DNA from: Streptomyces violaceusniger
GTDB taxonomy: Bacteria > Actinomycetota > Actinomycetes > Streptomycetales > Streptomycetaceae
Direction: 5' to 3'
Assembly (NCBI GenBank): GCA_005405945.1
Contig: BJHW01000001.1
Span: forward strand, 1,922,001 to 1,986,000
Length of the DNA stretch: 64,000 bases
Shown here one piece after another: positions 32,045 through 40,965 of this stretch. The first letter of the stretch is position 1; each line of letters opens with the position of its first letter. Both the position numbers and the translations under genes were made by a program. The notes under the pieces were generated by a model. That model worked only from the letters and a program-made list of their open reading frames with translations, did not search any database and had not been told where the DNA came from.

Positions 32045-32921
32045 CGACCCGTTCGCACAGCTCATGGGTGCGCAGCGCGTCCTCGGCGCCGATCCGCCGC
32101 CCGGAGCGCACCGCGTCCAGGAAAGCGTCGGTGATCTGCTCGATCCCGCGCTGCCGCGCCACCGGCACCCAGTCGCCCCGGCGGCGCACGCTCGGCTGAC
32201 CCTTGTGGTCGACCACCTCGGCCAGGTTGAGCACCTGCCGCTTGGTGTCCTGGCCGGAGACCTCCAGGACCTCCTCCGTGGAGCCGCTCATCCGGTTCAT
32301 CACGCCGAGCGCGGTGAACCCGTCCCCGGACAGCTGGAGCAGCACATGGTGTATCAGCCCGCCGCGGATCCTGGCGCGCACGTCGATGTGGTCCACCGGT
32401 CCGGGCGCGAGGAAGCGCAGCGTGTCCACCACGTGGATGAAGTCGTCCAGGACCAGGGTGCGCGGGTCCTCGGCGAGGCCGACGCGGTTCTTCTGGAGCA
32501 GGATCAGATCGCGCGGATGGTCCAGGCACTGGGCGTAGCCGGGCGCGTAACGCCGGTTGAAGCCGACCATCAGGCTCACCCCGCGCTCCTCGGCGAGCCG
32601 CACGAGCCGCTCGCTGTCGGCGAGGTGGTACGCGAGCGGCTTGTCGACGTACGTGGGCACCCCGGCCTCGAGCAGCCGGGTGACGAGGTCGGCGTGGACG
32701 TCGGTCGGGGCGTGCACGAAGGCCGCGTCGAGCCCGGCCGCGAGCAGCGCGTCGAAGTCGGCGTGGCGCTGGGCTTCGGGGACGCGATAGGTGTCGGCGA
32801 CCCGCTGGAGGGTGGCGGGGGTGCGGGTGTGGAGATGCGGCTCCAGGCCGGGGCGGGCCATCAGTACGGGCAGATACGCCTTCTGCGCGATGTCGCCGAG
32901 CCCGACGCAGCCGACCCTCAT
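31956..32921 (-). CDS. Gfo/Idh/MocA family oxidoreductase
   Basis: 321 aa from ATG 32921, preceded by GGGGAG. The NAD(P)-binding start is MRVGCVGLGDIAQKAYLPVL; FVHAPTDVHADLV and the EKP-like YVDKPLAYHLADSERLV are present, and GFNRRYAPGYAQ is the usual second-domain segment. It acts on a sugar, inositol or similar polyol derivative; substrate unknown. The reading frame is open upstream into the flavin monooxygenase, with no stop between them. The C-terminus becomes Pro/Ala/Gly-rich and overlaps lnt on the other strand. Confidence 0.88.
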   Translation of the reverse strand: MRVGCVGLGDIAQKAYLPVLMARPGLEPHLHTRTPATLQRVADTYRVPEAQRHADFDALLAAGLDAAFVHAPTDVHADLVTRLLEAGVPTYVDKPLAYHLADSERLVRLAEERGVSLMVGFNRRYAPGYAQCLDHPRDLILLQKNRVGLAEDPRTLVLDDFIHVVDTLRFLAPGPVDHIDVRARIRGGLIHHVLLQLSGDGFTALGVMNRMSGSTEEVLEVSGQDTKRQVLNLAEVVDHKGQPSVRRRGDWVPVARQRGIEQITDAFLDAVRSGRRIGAEDALRTHELCERVVRDALESAGPSAGLPVAPAAGPTAGPSAV

Positions 32922-34141
32922 GTGTTCTCCCCGGTCTCTTCCGCTCACGCCTTCCGCTGTGCCCCGCAGGATACGTGGGGTGGGCGGAGACCAGTCGGCG
33001 ATGCCGTCGAAGGAGCGGAGGGCCAGACCGGGGGCGAGGCGGCCGACGGCGGCGATCGCGGCGTCGCGGAGGGCGACGGCGGGGGCGCTGGTGAGGGTGA
33101 TCATGCGGGCGGTGCGCGCCGAGCGGCGTACCACGTCCATGGTGCGGGGCAGCCGGTCGCGGGTGTAGGCGGCCAGCGCGTCGGAGGGGTCGGCGGTCTC
33201 GGGGGCCAGATGGTGGGCGAGGACGACGGCGTCCTCGATGGCCTGGTTGCCGCCCTGCCCCATCGTGGGGCCATGGCGTGGGCGGCGTCGCCGAGGAGGG
33301 CGGCCCGGCCCCGGTGGTAGGCGGGCAGCGGCTCGGCCATGTACCGGATGTCATGGCGCAGCACGTCCCTGGGCGCGACGGCGGCGAGGACGTCGGGGAC
33401 GGGGCTGTGCCAGTCGCCGTAGAGCCGCAGCAGTTCGGACCGCTCGTCGTCCGGGGCCCGGCCGCCGGGCGGGGCGACGGCCGCCGCGTAGGCGTAGACC
33501 CGGCCGTCCCTCAGCGGCTGGGTGCCCCAGATCCGGCCCCTCCCCCAGGTCTCGTGCGGCTCGAACGGCCGGTCGGGGGCGGGGATGACGACACGCCAGG
33601 TGGTGAATCCGGCGTAGCGGGGCCCGGGATGGTCCGGGAAGAGCGCGCGGCGGGCGGCCGAGTCGATGCCGTCGGCGCCGATGACGAGTTCGGCCTCGTG
33701 GTCGCCGTCCTCGGTGGTGACCCGGGCCGGGCGGCCGGCGGCGCCGGGGTCGGCCAGCCGGGCGGCGGTCCCGGTGCGGACCACGCCCTGGGGCAGCCGG
33801 GAGACGAGCAGGTCGACGAGGGTGGCCCGGTGGAGGAGGACCAGCGGGCCGCCGAAGCGCTCGGCCGTCGTGGCGCTGTCCATCCGGGACAGCCAGCGGC
33901 CGCCGGGGGTGCGCAGTCCGCCGCCGCCCTGCCAGGCGGCGAGCGCGCGCACGTCGTCGCCGAGGTCGATGGCGTCCAGGGCGCGCTGGGAGTTGGGGGC
34001 GAGCGAGATTCCGGCGCCGACGGGTTCCAGGCGGGCGGCCCGCTCCAGGACGGTGATGGACCAGCCGCGGCGGTGCAGGGCCGCGGCGGCGGTGAGCCCG
34101 CCGACTCCGGCACCGATGACGAGGGCACGGGGCTGCCGCAT
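32922..34141 (-). CDS. FAD-dependent aromatic-type monooxygenase, frameshifted
   Basis: Class A flavin hydroxylase. N-terminal VIGAGVGGLTAAAALHRRGW binds ADP; LVIGADGIDSAARR is the DG motif; GDAAHAM closes the flavin site. The frame shifts near 33265-33275, after which MGQGGNQAIEDAVVLAHHL and the C-terminal helices continue. After the shift the frame runs without a stop into the Gfo/Idh gene at 32921, so the true end is unclear. The expected C-terminus is near IADWSPP at about 32985. ATG 34141 has GGAGGA upstream. It is divergent from a TetR gene and probably controlled by it. Substrate unknown. Confidence 0.82.
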
Positions 34142-34156
34142 GACTCCTCCAGGTCA

Positions 34157-34198
34157 ACTACAGGTGTAGTACTCACATACGTTACTACATCCGTAGTA
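34157..34198. promoter_or_regulatory. Two ACTAC-N4-GTAGT operators between monooxygenase and TetR genes
   Basis: Site 1: ACTAC-AGGT-GTAGT (34157-34170). Site 2: TACTAC-ATCC-GTAGTA (34183-34198). Both are perfect inverted repeats with the same arms and 4-bp spacers, 27 bp centre to centre. The right arm of site 2 lies 17 bp upstream of a TAGGTT (34216-34221) that could be the -10 of a leaderless tetR transcript. Expected operators for the divergent TetR. Confidence 0.7.
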
Positions 34199-34227
34199 CG
34201 GATGGCGGATGGGCTTAGGTTGGCCCC

Positions 34228-34959
34228 ATGACCGCTGATCGAACCGCCGCTTCCGCTTCCGGCGCCTCCCCGTCCGCCTCCGCGTCCGGCGTTCCGCGCG
34301 CCGAGCTGATCGCCGACACCGCGCTGGCGCTGCTGGCCGAGCGCGGGATGCGGGGGCTGACGCACCGTGCGGTGGACGAGGCGGCCGGGCTGCCACTCGG
34401 CTCGACCTCCAACCACGCCCGGACCCGCGCCGCCCTGCTCAAGGCGGCGGTCCGGCGGCTGGCCCAGCGGGAGGCGGAGGTGCTGGCGCCCGACGAGATG
34501 CCGCGCCCCGCCGGGGCGGCACCGGACGGAACCGATCCGGTCGCGGCGCCGGCCGACGCGCTCGCACTCGCCCTGCACCGCTCGCTCACCACCCAGCGCG
34601 ATCTGTTGATCGCCCGCTACGAGCTCGCGCTGGAGGCGACCCGCCGCCCCGAGCTGCGGGAGTTCTACGACGCCACGGGACGCGGCTTCCGGGAGCCGCT
34701 CGAGGCGATGATGACGGCGCTGGGCTCCACCGAGCCCCGGCGGCACGCGCGGTCGCTGGTCGCCTGGTGCGAGGGGCTGATGTTCAGTTGCGCCGCGGGC
34801 GCCGACCACGACGCCGTCCCCGGCCGCGCGGCGCTGCGCACCGGCTTCGCGGAGCTGCTGCGCGGGATGCTCGGCGAATGGGGCGCGCAGGAGCCGCCGC
34901 GCGGAATGCTCGGCGAATGGGGCGCGCAGGAGCCGCCGCGCGGGACGCCGGACGGATAA
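34228..34959 (+). CDS. TetR family repressor
   Basis: 243 aa. The DNA-binding helices are [41 protein letters not shown]. The C-terminal part ([44 protein letters not shown]) is a TetR_C ligand domain. There is no ribosome site before ATG 34228. The last 30 residues carry a perfect 13-residue duplication ([13 protein letters not shown]). Divergent to the flavin monooxygenase with two palindromes between them, so it most likely represses that gene until the hydroxylase substrate is bound. Confidence 0.87.
   Translation: MTADRTAASASGASPSASASGVPRAELIADTALALLAERGMRGLTHRAVDEAAGLPLGSTSNHARTRAALLKAAVRRLAQREAEVLAPDEMPRPAGAAPDGTDPVAAPADALALALHRSLTTQRDLLIARYELALEATRRPELREFYDATGRGFREPLEAMMTALGSTEPRRHARSLVAWCEGLMFSCAAGADHDAVPGRAALRTGFAELLRGMLGEWGAQEPPRGMLGEWGAQEPPRGTPDG
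34862..34939 (+). repeat. 39-bp direct duplication at 3' end of tetR
   Basis: Copies at 34862-34900 and 34901-34939 differ at one base (GCGGGATGC versus GCGGAATGC). They encode two copies of a 13-residue segment before the stop, a recent in-frame duplication. Confidence 0.93.
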
Positions 34960-34991
34960 CGCGTGGCGGGCCGGGCGGCGGGGCCGCCATC

Positions 34992-35507
34992 ATGACCGCC
35001 ATGACGACCACAGAACGCCCCGACCCGCCCCGGACCGCCGATGAACGCACCAGCCTGGAAGGGTGGCTGGACTTCCACCGCGCGACCCTCGCCCTCAAGT
35101 GCGAGGGACTGGACGACAAGCAGCTGCGCGAGGCGTCGGCGCCGCCGTCCGGGCTGACCCTGCTCGGCCTCGTACGGCACATGGCCGAGGTCGAGCGGAG
35201 CTGGTTCCGGCGGGTGCTCGCCCAGCAGGACGTAGCGCCGATCTGGTACAGCGAGGAGGACCCGGACGGGGAGTTCCACCTCACCGAGGAGGACACCTCG
35301 GAGACCGCCTTCGCCATCTGGCGGGAGGAGATCGCCAAGGCCAAGGAGGCCGCCGCGGGCCGCTCTCTGGACGATGTGATCAGCCGCCCCGGCCGCGGGG
35401 ACTACAACCTGCGCTGGATCTATCTGCACATGATCGAGGAGTACGCCCGCCACAACGGCCACGCCGACCTCATCCGCGAACGGATCGACGGCGCCACCGG
35501 CGACTGA
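34992..35507 (+). CDS. DinB family protein (DUF664)
   Basis: 171 aa, four-helix DinB-like fold. [42 protein letters not shown] and [24 protein letters not shown] carry the three conserved His positions that usually bind a metal. Related proteins include mycothiol- or bacillithiol-dependent transferases, but most DUF664 members are uncharacterised. A second ATG at 35001 is possible. It is 32 bp from the tetR stop, on the same strand. Confidence 0.87.
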   Translation: MTAMTTTERPDPPRTADERTSLEGWLDFHRATLALKCEGLDDKQLREASAPPSGLTLLGLVRHMAEVERSWFRRVLAQQDVAPIWYSEEDPDGEFHLTEEDTSETAFAIWREEIAKAKEAAAGRSLDDVISRPGRGDYNLRWIYLHMIEEYARHNGHADLIRERIDGATGD

Positions 35508-36182
35508 GCGCTCCACGGGAAGTGCCGCGAGGTGCGGTCGTTCATCCGCGGCTTCGTCGTGGCCGATCGCGCCCCGCGGCGGAGCCGCATATCGACACAG
35601 CCGCGGCGGAGCCGCATATCGACACAGCCCCGCGCCCCTTCGGGGCGCCTCCGACCGGCTTCCGTCGATCTGCTCGGCGGCGTTGTGCCAGACGGGGCCA
35701 CGCCCACCGCGACGACGGTGCGCCGAGGGACGCGGGGAATGACCATCGGAGCCCTCCTTGGGGGCGGCGCGCCGCCGAGAACCAGCCATCGCGAGGCAGC
35801 TCAGGGCATGCGGTCCGGATGCGAACAGAAACTATCCGAGCACGTACGAACTCTCGGCGCAAGACTTCGCATCAGCCGCAATCATCTTTCGTTCATCTTC
35901 GTGAAGCCGGGAAAGTTGGCCGGCGCCTGGGGAAAATACGAGGTCAGCAGGTGTGATCCATCCACCGGGCCCACTCCGACAGGCGGACTGATCACAAAAA
36001 AGTTCGGCCGTACCCCTTGCCAGACCCAGATCGTACGCGTTCGGATTAATTGCGTCGGCGGCACCCGTGAGACCCGCGTCTCCCCATGAAGCCACCCGGC
36101 CGCATGGCTGGATCTCTACCTCTACGCCCGCCCGGACCGTGCGATCGCCGTCTGCCACCTCCCCCTTCCCCAGGAGCGAGAC
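35508..36182. other. 675-bp non-coding spacer upstream of the nic operon
   Basis: No convincing gene. It contains a 27-bp direct repeat in two copies (35574-35627), a terminator-like hairpin (35632-35648), a GC-rich stretch with palindromes up to about 35790, then an AT-richer stretch at 35865-36070, unusual for this DNA, which probably holds the nic promoter and MarR operators. Candidate -35 TTGCCA is at about 36018, followed by GGATTAAT, but the spacing is not ideal. Confidence 0.55.
35574..35648. terminator. Tandem 27-bp repeat and hairpin, likely terminator
   Basis: Two identical 27-bp copies (35574-35600, 35601-35627), each holding a small GCGGC-GGA-GCCGC stem-loop, are followed by GCGCCCC-TTC-GGGGCGC (35632-35648), a perfect 7-bp stem. 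It lies downstream of the DinB gene and before the nic promoter region, so it should end transcription from the tetR/DinB side. Confidence 0.55.
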
Positions 36183-37214
36183 ATGCTCGACCTCACCTCC
36201 GTTGACCTGCTCGACGCGTTCACCCAGGAGCTGAAGCTGTGCAAGCTCAAGCCCGATGAGCACGTCGTCGTCCTGTCCGAGCCCACCAGCCGCGGCGACT
36301 ACGTGGCGGCCGCCTTCGGCGCGGCCAAGGCCTGCGGCGCGCACGTCATCGCCGCCACCGTCCCCGGCGGCAACCCGTCGCCCTCGGACAGCACCCGCAC
36401 CGGTGCCGGACCCGGCCTGAGCGCGGTGCTCGGCGACACCGCCGCGCAGGACCTGCTCAAGGCCGCCGACCTCGTCGTGGACCTCACGCGGGAGGGCTTC
36501 ATCCACGCCCCGCTCCAGCAGGAGATCCTGCGGACGGGCACCCGCATCCTCTTCGTGTGCGACGCCCCCGACGTGCTCGTCCGCAATCTGCCCAGGCCGG
36601 AGGACAAGGCGGAGGTGCTCAAGGGCGTCAACCTGCTGAAGAGCGCGTCCGTCATGCGGGTGACCTCCGAGGCCGGCACCGACCTGACCATCGAACTGCC
36701 CGGCTCCAAGCCGGAGTTCCAGGTGGGCTTCGCCGACGACCCGGGCCGCTGGGACCACTGGCCGAGCACCATGGTCCTGTGCTGGCCGCGGTTCTCCGAG
36801 GGCCGGATCGTGCTCTCCGAGGGCGACATCCTGCTGCCGTTCAAGGAGTACGTACGTCAGCCGGTCACGCTGCAGATCGCGGGCGGGAACATCGAGAAGG
36901 TGTCCGGTGGCGCCGAGGCCCACCTGCTGAACACCTTCTTCGACGACGCGGACGACGAGTGGGGACGCAGCCTGTCCCATATGGGCTGGGGCCTGATGCG
37001 CACCGCCGACTGGTTCGCCACCGCCCTGTACGGCAAGGAAGAGCTGATGGGCATGGACGCGCGGGCGTTCGCCGGAAACTTCCTGTGGTCCACCGGACCC
37101 CACCCCGTACTGCGGCGTGAGTCGTACGCACACGTCGACATCGCCATGCGCGGCTGCACGGTCTCCGTCGACGGCCAGGACGTCGTCACCGCGGGCCGAC
37201 TCGTCGACTACTGA
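36183..37214 (+). CDS. nicX: 2,5-dihydroxypyridine 5,6-dioxygenase
   Basis: 343 aa. It opens the 2,5-dihydroxypyridine ring to N-formylmaleamate using Fe(II) and oxygen. The fold belongs to the NicX/M29-like group. The expected iron ligands are in place: His266 in SLSHMGWG, and His317-x-Asp319 in SYAHVDIAMRG, almost the same positions as in the Pseudomonas putida enzyme. ATG 36183 follows AGGAG. First gene of the nicotinate operon, 31 bp before nicC. Confidence 0.9.
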   Translation: MLDLTSVDLLDAFTQELKLCKLKPDEHVVVLSEPTSRGDYVAAAFGAAKACGAHVIAATVPGGNPSPSDSTRTGAGPGLSAVLGDTAAQDLLKAADLVVDLTREGFIHAPLQQEILRTGTRILFVCDAPDVLVRNLPRPEDKAEVLKGVNLLKSASVMRVTSEAGTDLTIELPGSKPEFQVGFADDPGRWDHWPSTMVLCWPRFSEGRIVLSEGDILLPFKEYVRQPVTLQIAGGNIEKVSGGAEAHLLNTFFDDADDEWGRSLSHMGWGLMRTADWFATALYGKEELMGMDARAFAGNFLWSTGPHPVLRRESYAHVDIAMRGCTVSVDGQDVVTAGRLVDY

Positions 37215-37245
37215 TCCCGCCGCCGCACCCGCATCTGGAGAGAAG

Positions 37246-38517
37246 ATGGCATCCACCCAATCCCTCGACGTCGTCATCGTCGGCGGCGGGCTCGGCGGAA
37301 TGACCGCCGCGCTGTCGCTGCGGCAGCGCGGCCATCAGGTGACCGTACTGGAGCAGGCACCGCGGTTCGGCGAGATCGGCGCGGGCATCCAGACAGCGCC
37401 CAACGCCAGCCGGGTCCTGCTCGGGCTGGGGCTGCGCAGGCAACTGGAGGCCATCCGCACCGAGCCCCAGGACCAGGTGCGGCGCCGGTGGAAGGACGGG
37501 AGCGTCATCGGGCTGACCCAGCTCGGTGACTACTGCAAGCAGCGGTACAACGCGCCGTACTGGCACTACCACCGGGCCGATCTGCACGGTGTCCTCACCG
37601 ATGCCTGTGTCGACCCGACCGGCCCCGGCCCGGTGGTCGCGCTGCACACCTCGAGCCGGGTCGGCGAACTGGACCGTGGCGACCCCCGCCGCCCCGCGGC
37701 CGTGACCGAGGACGGCCGCCGCTTCGAGGCCGATGTGCTGATCGGCGCCGACGGCATCCGTTCCCGGGTCCGCGACCTCATGGGCCTCCCGGACACCCTG
37801 CTGTTCTCCGGCGAGATGGCCTTCCGGGCCCTCATCCCCGGCGACCTCATCGCCGCCGACCCGGCCACGCGCTTCTTGATGGACCGCTTCCAGAGCACCA
37901 TCTGGTACGGCCCCGATCGGCACCTGGTCCACTACATGATCCGCGGCGGCGAGTACCTCAACGTCGTCGGCTGCGTCCCGTGCGCGGACGAGGTCGCCGA
38001 GCGGTGGACCGGCTCGGCCACCGCGGAAGACCTGGTGAACGCCTACGAGGGCTGGGACGATCGCGTGGCGGCGATGCTGTCCAAGGCCAAGGACGACGTG
38101 CTCTGCTTCGCCCTCTACCACCGCCGACGCGACCCGGTCTGGATGGACGGCCGCATAGCCCTCCTGGGCGACGCCTGCCACGCCATGCTGCCCTACCAGG
38201 CCCAGGGCGCCTCCCAGGCCATGGAGGACGCCGCCGTACTGGCCGAAGAACTGGGCCGTATCAACGCCGACGGCGTCGAGGGCGCGCTGCGACGCTACGT
38301 GGACCGGCGAGCCAAGCACGCCGGCATGGTCCAGGACGCCTCGCTGCAGAACAAGACCTTCTACCACTATCCCGACGGCCCGCAGCAGGAGGCCAGGGAC
38401 GCCCTGCTGCGGCGCGGCTTCGACGGCGAATCCGACGTCTCCTACCACTGGTTGTGGAGCGGCAGCCCGCTCGACGACCCGGACCTGGGCGCCTTCGACT
38501 ACCGCTTCGCCCGCTGA
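37246..38517 (+). CDS. nicC: 6-hydroxynicotinate 3-monooxygenase
   Basis: 423 aa, FAD-dependent. It hydroxylates and decarboxylates 6-hydroxynicotinate to 2,5-dihydroxypyridine with NADH and oxygen. VIVGGGLGGMTAALSLRQRGH binds ADP; GEIGAGIQTAPNASRVL, LIGADGIRSRVR and GDACHAMLPYQAQGASQAMEDA are the other flavin signatures. NicC is chosen over salicylate hydroxylase because of its place between nicX and the transporter. ATG 37246 has GGAGAG upstream. Confidence 0.87.
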   Translation: MASTQSLDVVIVGGGLGGMTAALSLRQRGHQVTVLEQAPRFGEIGAGIQTAPNASRVLLGLGLRRQLEAIRTEPQDQVRRRWKDGSVIGLTQLGDYCKQRYNAPYWHYHRADLHGVLTDACVDPTGPGPVVALHTSSRVGELDRGDPRRPAAVTEDGRRFEADVLIGADGIRSRVRDLMGLPDTLLFSGEMAFRALIPGDLIAADPATRFLMDRFQSTIWYGPDRHLVHYMIRGGEYLNVVGCVPCADEVAERWTGSATAEDLVNAYEGWDDRVAAMLSKAKDDVLCFALYHRRRDPVWMDGRIALLGDACHAMLPYQAQGASQAMEDAAVLAEELGRINADGVEGALRRYVDRRAKHAGMVQDASLQNKTFYHYPDGPQQEARDALLRRGFDGESDVSYHWLWSGSPLDDPDLGAFDYRFAR

Positions 38518-38635
38518 CCAGCCCTTCCCCATCCCCCTCCCCGCTCTTCACTCGCCCCCTTCGGGGCCACTTCCCGCTCATCCACCTCGGTGTCGCCCCA
38601 CGCGGGCACATCCCCGAACACCCCGTGGAGCGACA

Positions 38636-40038
38636 GTGAAAACAGGCGACCAGATCGTCCAGGACCTCCCATGGAGATGGGGGTCCAGGGCCGGATCTTC
38701 ATCATCGGCGGCCTCGGCTACCTCTTCGACGCCTATGACATCGCCCTCAACGGCTTCCTGATGCCGCTGCTGGGCGACCACTTCCACCTCTCCCTCTCCC
38801 AGCGAGGTCTGGTGGCCACCGCCAATCTGGTCGGCATGGCCGTGGGCGCGGTGGCCTGGGGCGCGATCGCCGACCGCATCGGACGCAAGAAGGCTTTCAG
38901 CGTCACCCTGCTGATCTTCGCGCTGTTCTCGGTGGCCGGTGCCCTGGCCCCGAACTACGGAATCTTCCTCGCCCTGCGCTTCATCGCGGGGGTCGGACTG
39001 GGCGGCTGTATTCCCGTCGACTACGCCCTGGTGGCGGAGTTCTCCCCGACGAAGTACCGCGGCCGCGTACTGACCGCGCTGGACGCCTGGTGGCCGATCG
39101 GCGTGACCCTGTGCGGTCTGGTCTCGACGGCCATGCTGTCCCTCGACGGCAACTGGCGGTGGATGCTCTGCGTGATGAGCGTTCCGGCGCTGCTGCTGTT
39201 CTGGGTGCGCAGGGGTGTGCCGGAGTCGCCGGTCTACCTCAGCAGGAAGGGCAGGGAGGCCGAGGCGCGGGCCGTCATCGACGATCTGGTCGCCCGCACC
39301 GGCGCTCCCGTCGAGCCGTACGTCATTCCCGCCCCGGTGCGCGAGGCCGCCGGGAACGGCCCCCGCGCCGCGCTCGAACAGCTGCGTGCGGTCTGGAAGT
39401 TCAGCCCGCGCATCACCTCCGCCGCCTGGCTGCTCTTCGCCACCGTCATGCTGGTGTACTACGCGGCGCTGAGCTGGCTGCCGTCCATCCTCAAGGAGGA
39501 GGGCCTCGGCGACACGGCCGCCTTCATGAGCACCACGCTGATGAGCGCGGTCGGCATCGTCGGCGTCCTGACCTCCACGGTGCTGGTGGACGCGGTCGGC
39601 CGGAAGTGGCTCATCGGGGTCTCGGCCCCGGTCGCCTCGCTCGCACTGGTGGTGTTCGCGCTGGTGATGCGCATGCCGACGGGTTCCATCGTGGCCATCG
39701 CCGGCTTCGGCTTCCTGATGCAGCTGACCATCCCCGCCATGTACGCCTACGTCTCCGAGCTGTACCCGACAACGCTGCGGGCCAGCGGCTTCGGCTGGGC
39801 GTCCTCGTTCAGCCGGGCGCTCACCGGCTTCGCCCCGATGCTGTTCGGCTCGGTGATGTGGCCGCTGCTGGGATTGCCGCTGACGTTCGGGGTACTGGCC
39901 GTGGCCGTCCTGGGGGCCGTCGTCTGGACGGCGTACGCGGCGCCCGAGACGAAGGGACGCGACCTCGACGAGGACGACCCGGCCGCGGTGCCCGCCCCCG
40001 CGTCCCCGGAGCCGGCCGTCGGTCAGCCGGTGCGCTGA
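38636..40038 (+). CDS. MFS transporter, NicT-like nicotinate uptake, N-terminal frameshift
   Basis: About 467 aa, twelve membrane segments, aromatic-acid/H+ symporter family: GGLGYLFDAYDIALNGFLMPL, WGAIADRIGRKKAFS, PVDYALVAEFSPTKYRGR, SELYPTTLRASGFGW. GTG 38636, behind GGAG, starts VKTGDQIVQDLPWRWG, the normal family N-terminus; the rest (VQGRIFIIGG) is one frame away. Adding one G to the five-G run at 38679-38683 restores it. By position it should import nicotinate or 6-hydroxynicotinate. Confidence 0.85.
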
Positions 40039-40117
40039 AGGGCGGCCCGCCCGGCCGGACTGCCCCCACCCCGACCGGACGCGGCCCGGGTCGGCCTTCG
40101 AAAACGACAGGAGAAAC

Positions 40118-40965
40118 ATGAAGCCCGCTCCCTTCCAGTACCACCGGGCGCGCGACGTCGAGGGCGCCACGGCACTCCTGGCCGAACTGTCCGACGAGGC
40201 CAAGGTCATCGCCGGCGGCCAGAGTCTGGTGGCGATGATGAACTTCCGGCTGGCCCGGCCGGCGCACCTGGTCGACATCGCCGGTCTGCGCGAACTCGAC
40301 CATCTCGGCGTCGAGTCCGACGGCGGGCTGCGCATCGGGGCGCTCACCACCCATCACACGGTGGAGACCGCGCCCGCGGACCGGCTCGGGGCGGGTTTCG
40401 CGGTCATCCGCGATGCCATGCGGTGGATCGGCCATCTGCCGATCCGGACCCGCGGCACCGTGGGCGGCAGCATCGCGCACGCCGACTCGACCGCCGAGTG
40501 GTGCCTGCTGGCCGTGCTGCTCGACGCCGAGTTCGTGGCCCAGAGCCCGCGCGGGCGGCGTCGCCTCCCGGCCGGTGAGTTCTTCTTCGGTTACTACACC
40601 ACCGCCCTGGAGCCCGACGAGATCCTCCTGGAGATCGTCTTCCCCGCCCCGCGCCGCACGCGGCGCTCACCGAGTTCGCCGAGCGTCGCGGAGACTTCGC
40701 CATCGTCTCCGCCGCGGTCGATCTGGCAACCGACGGCGAGGACATCCGCGGCGGCCGGGTGGCTCTGGGCGGTGTCGCCGCGATGCCGGTGCGTGTGCCC
40801 GAGGCGGAGGCCGTGCTGGCGGCCGGCGGCTCGTTCCGGGACTGCGCGGAGGCGGCTGCCTCCGCCGTGGACCCGCCGAGTGACACAGGCGGAAGCGGCG
40901 ACTACCGCAAGCACCTCATCCGCACTCTGATCGAGCGAGCCTGTGAGGAGGCGATGTCACGATGA
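40118..40965 (+). CDS. Nicotinate dehydrogenase FAD subunit (CoxM type), frameshifted
   Basis: About 283 aa, medium subunit of a xanthine-oxidase-family enzyme. FAD motifs: VIAGGQSLVAMMNFRL and TRGTVGGSIAHADSTAEW. The C-terminal part in the next frame (LTEFAERRGDFAIVSAAVDL, GDYRKHLIRTLIERACEEA) matches CoxM/CutM ends. The shift is at about 40650-40665 (CCCCGCGCCGC). Pseudomonas NicAB has no FAD subunit, so electron flow here differs: Mo to 2Fe-2S to FAD. The ATG follows CAGGAGAA; the stop overlaps the Mo subunit start (ATGA). Confidence 0.86.

Noticed and set aside
35532-36089. 185-codon plus-strand reading frame before nicX
   Set aside because: Runs through the 27-bp repeats and the hairpin, has no domain or ribosome site, and its codon third positions are not GC-biased in the AT-rich part.
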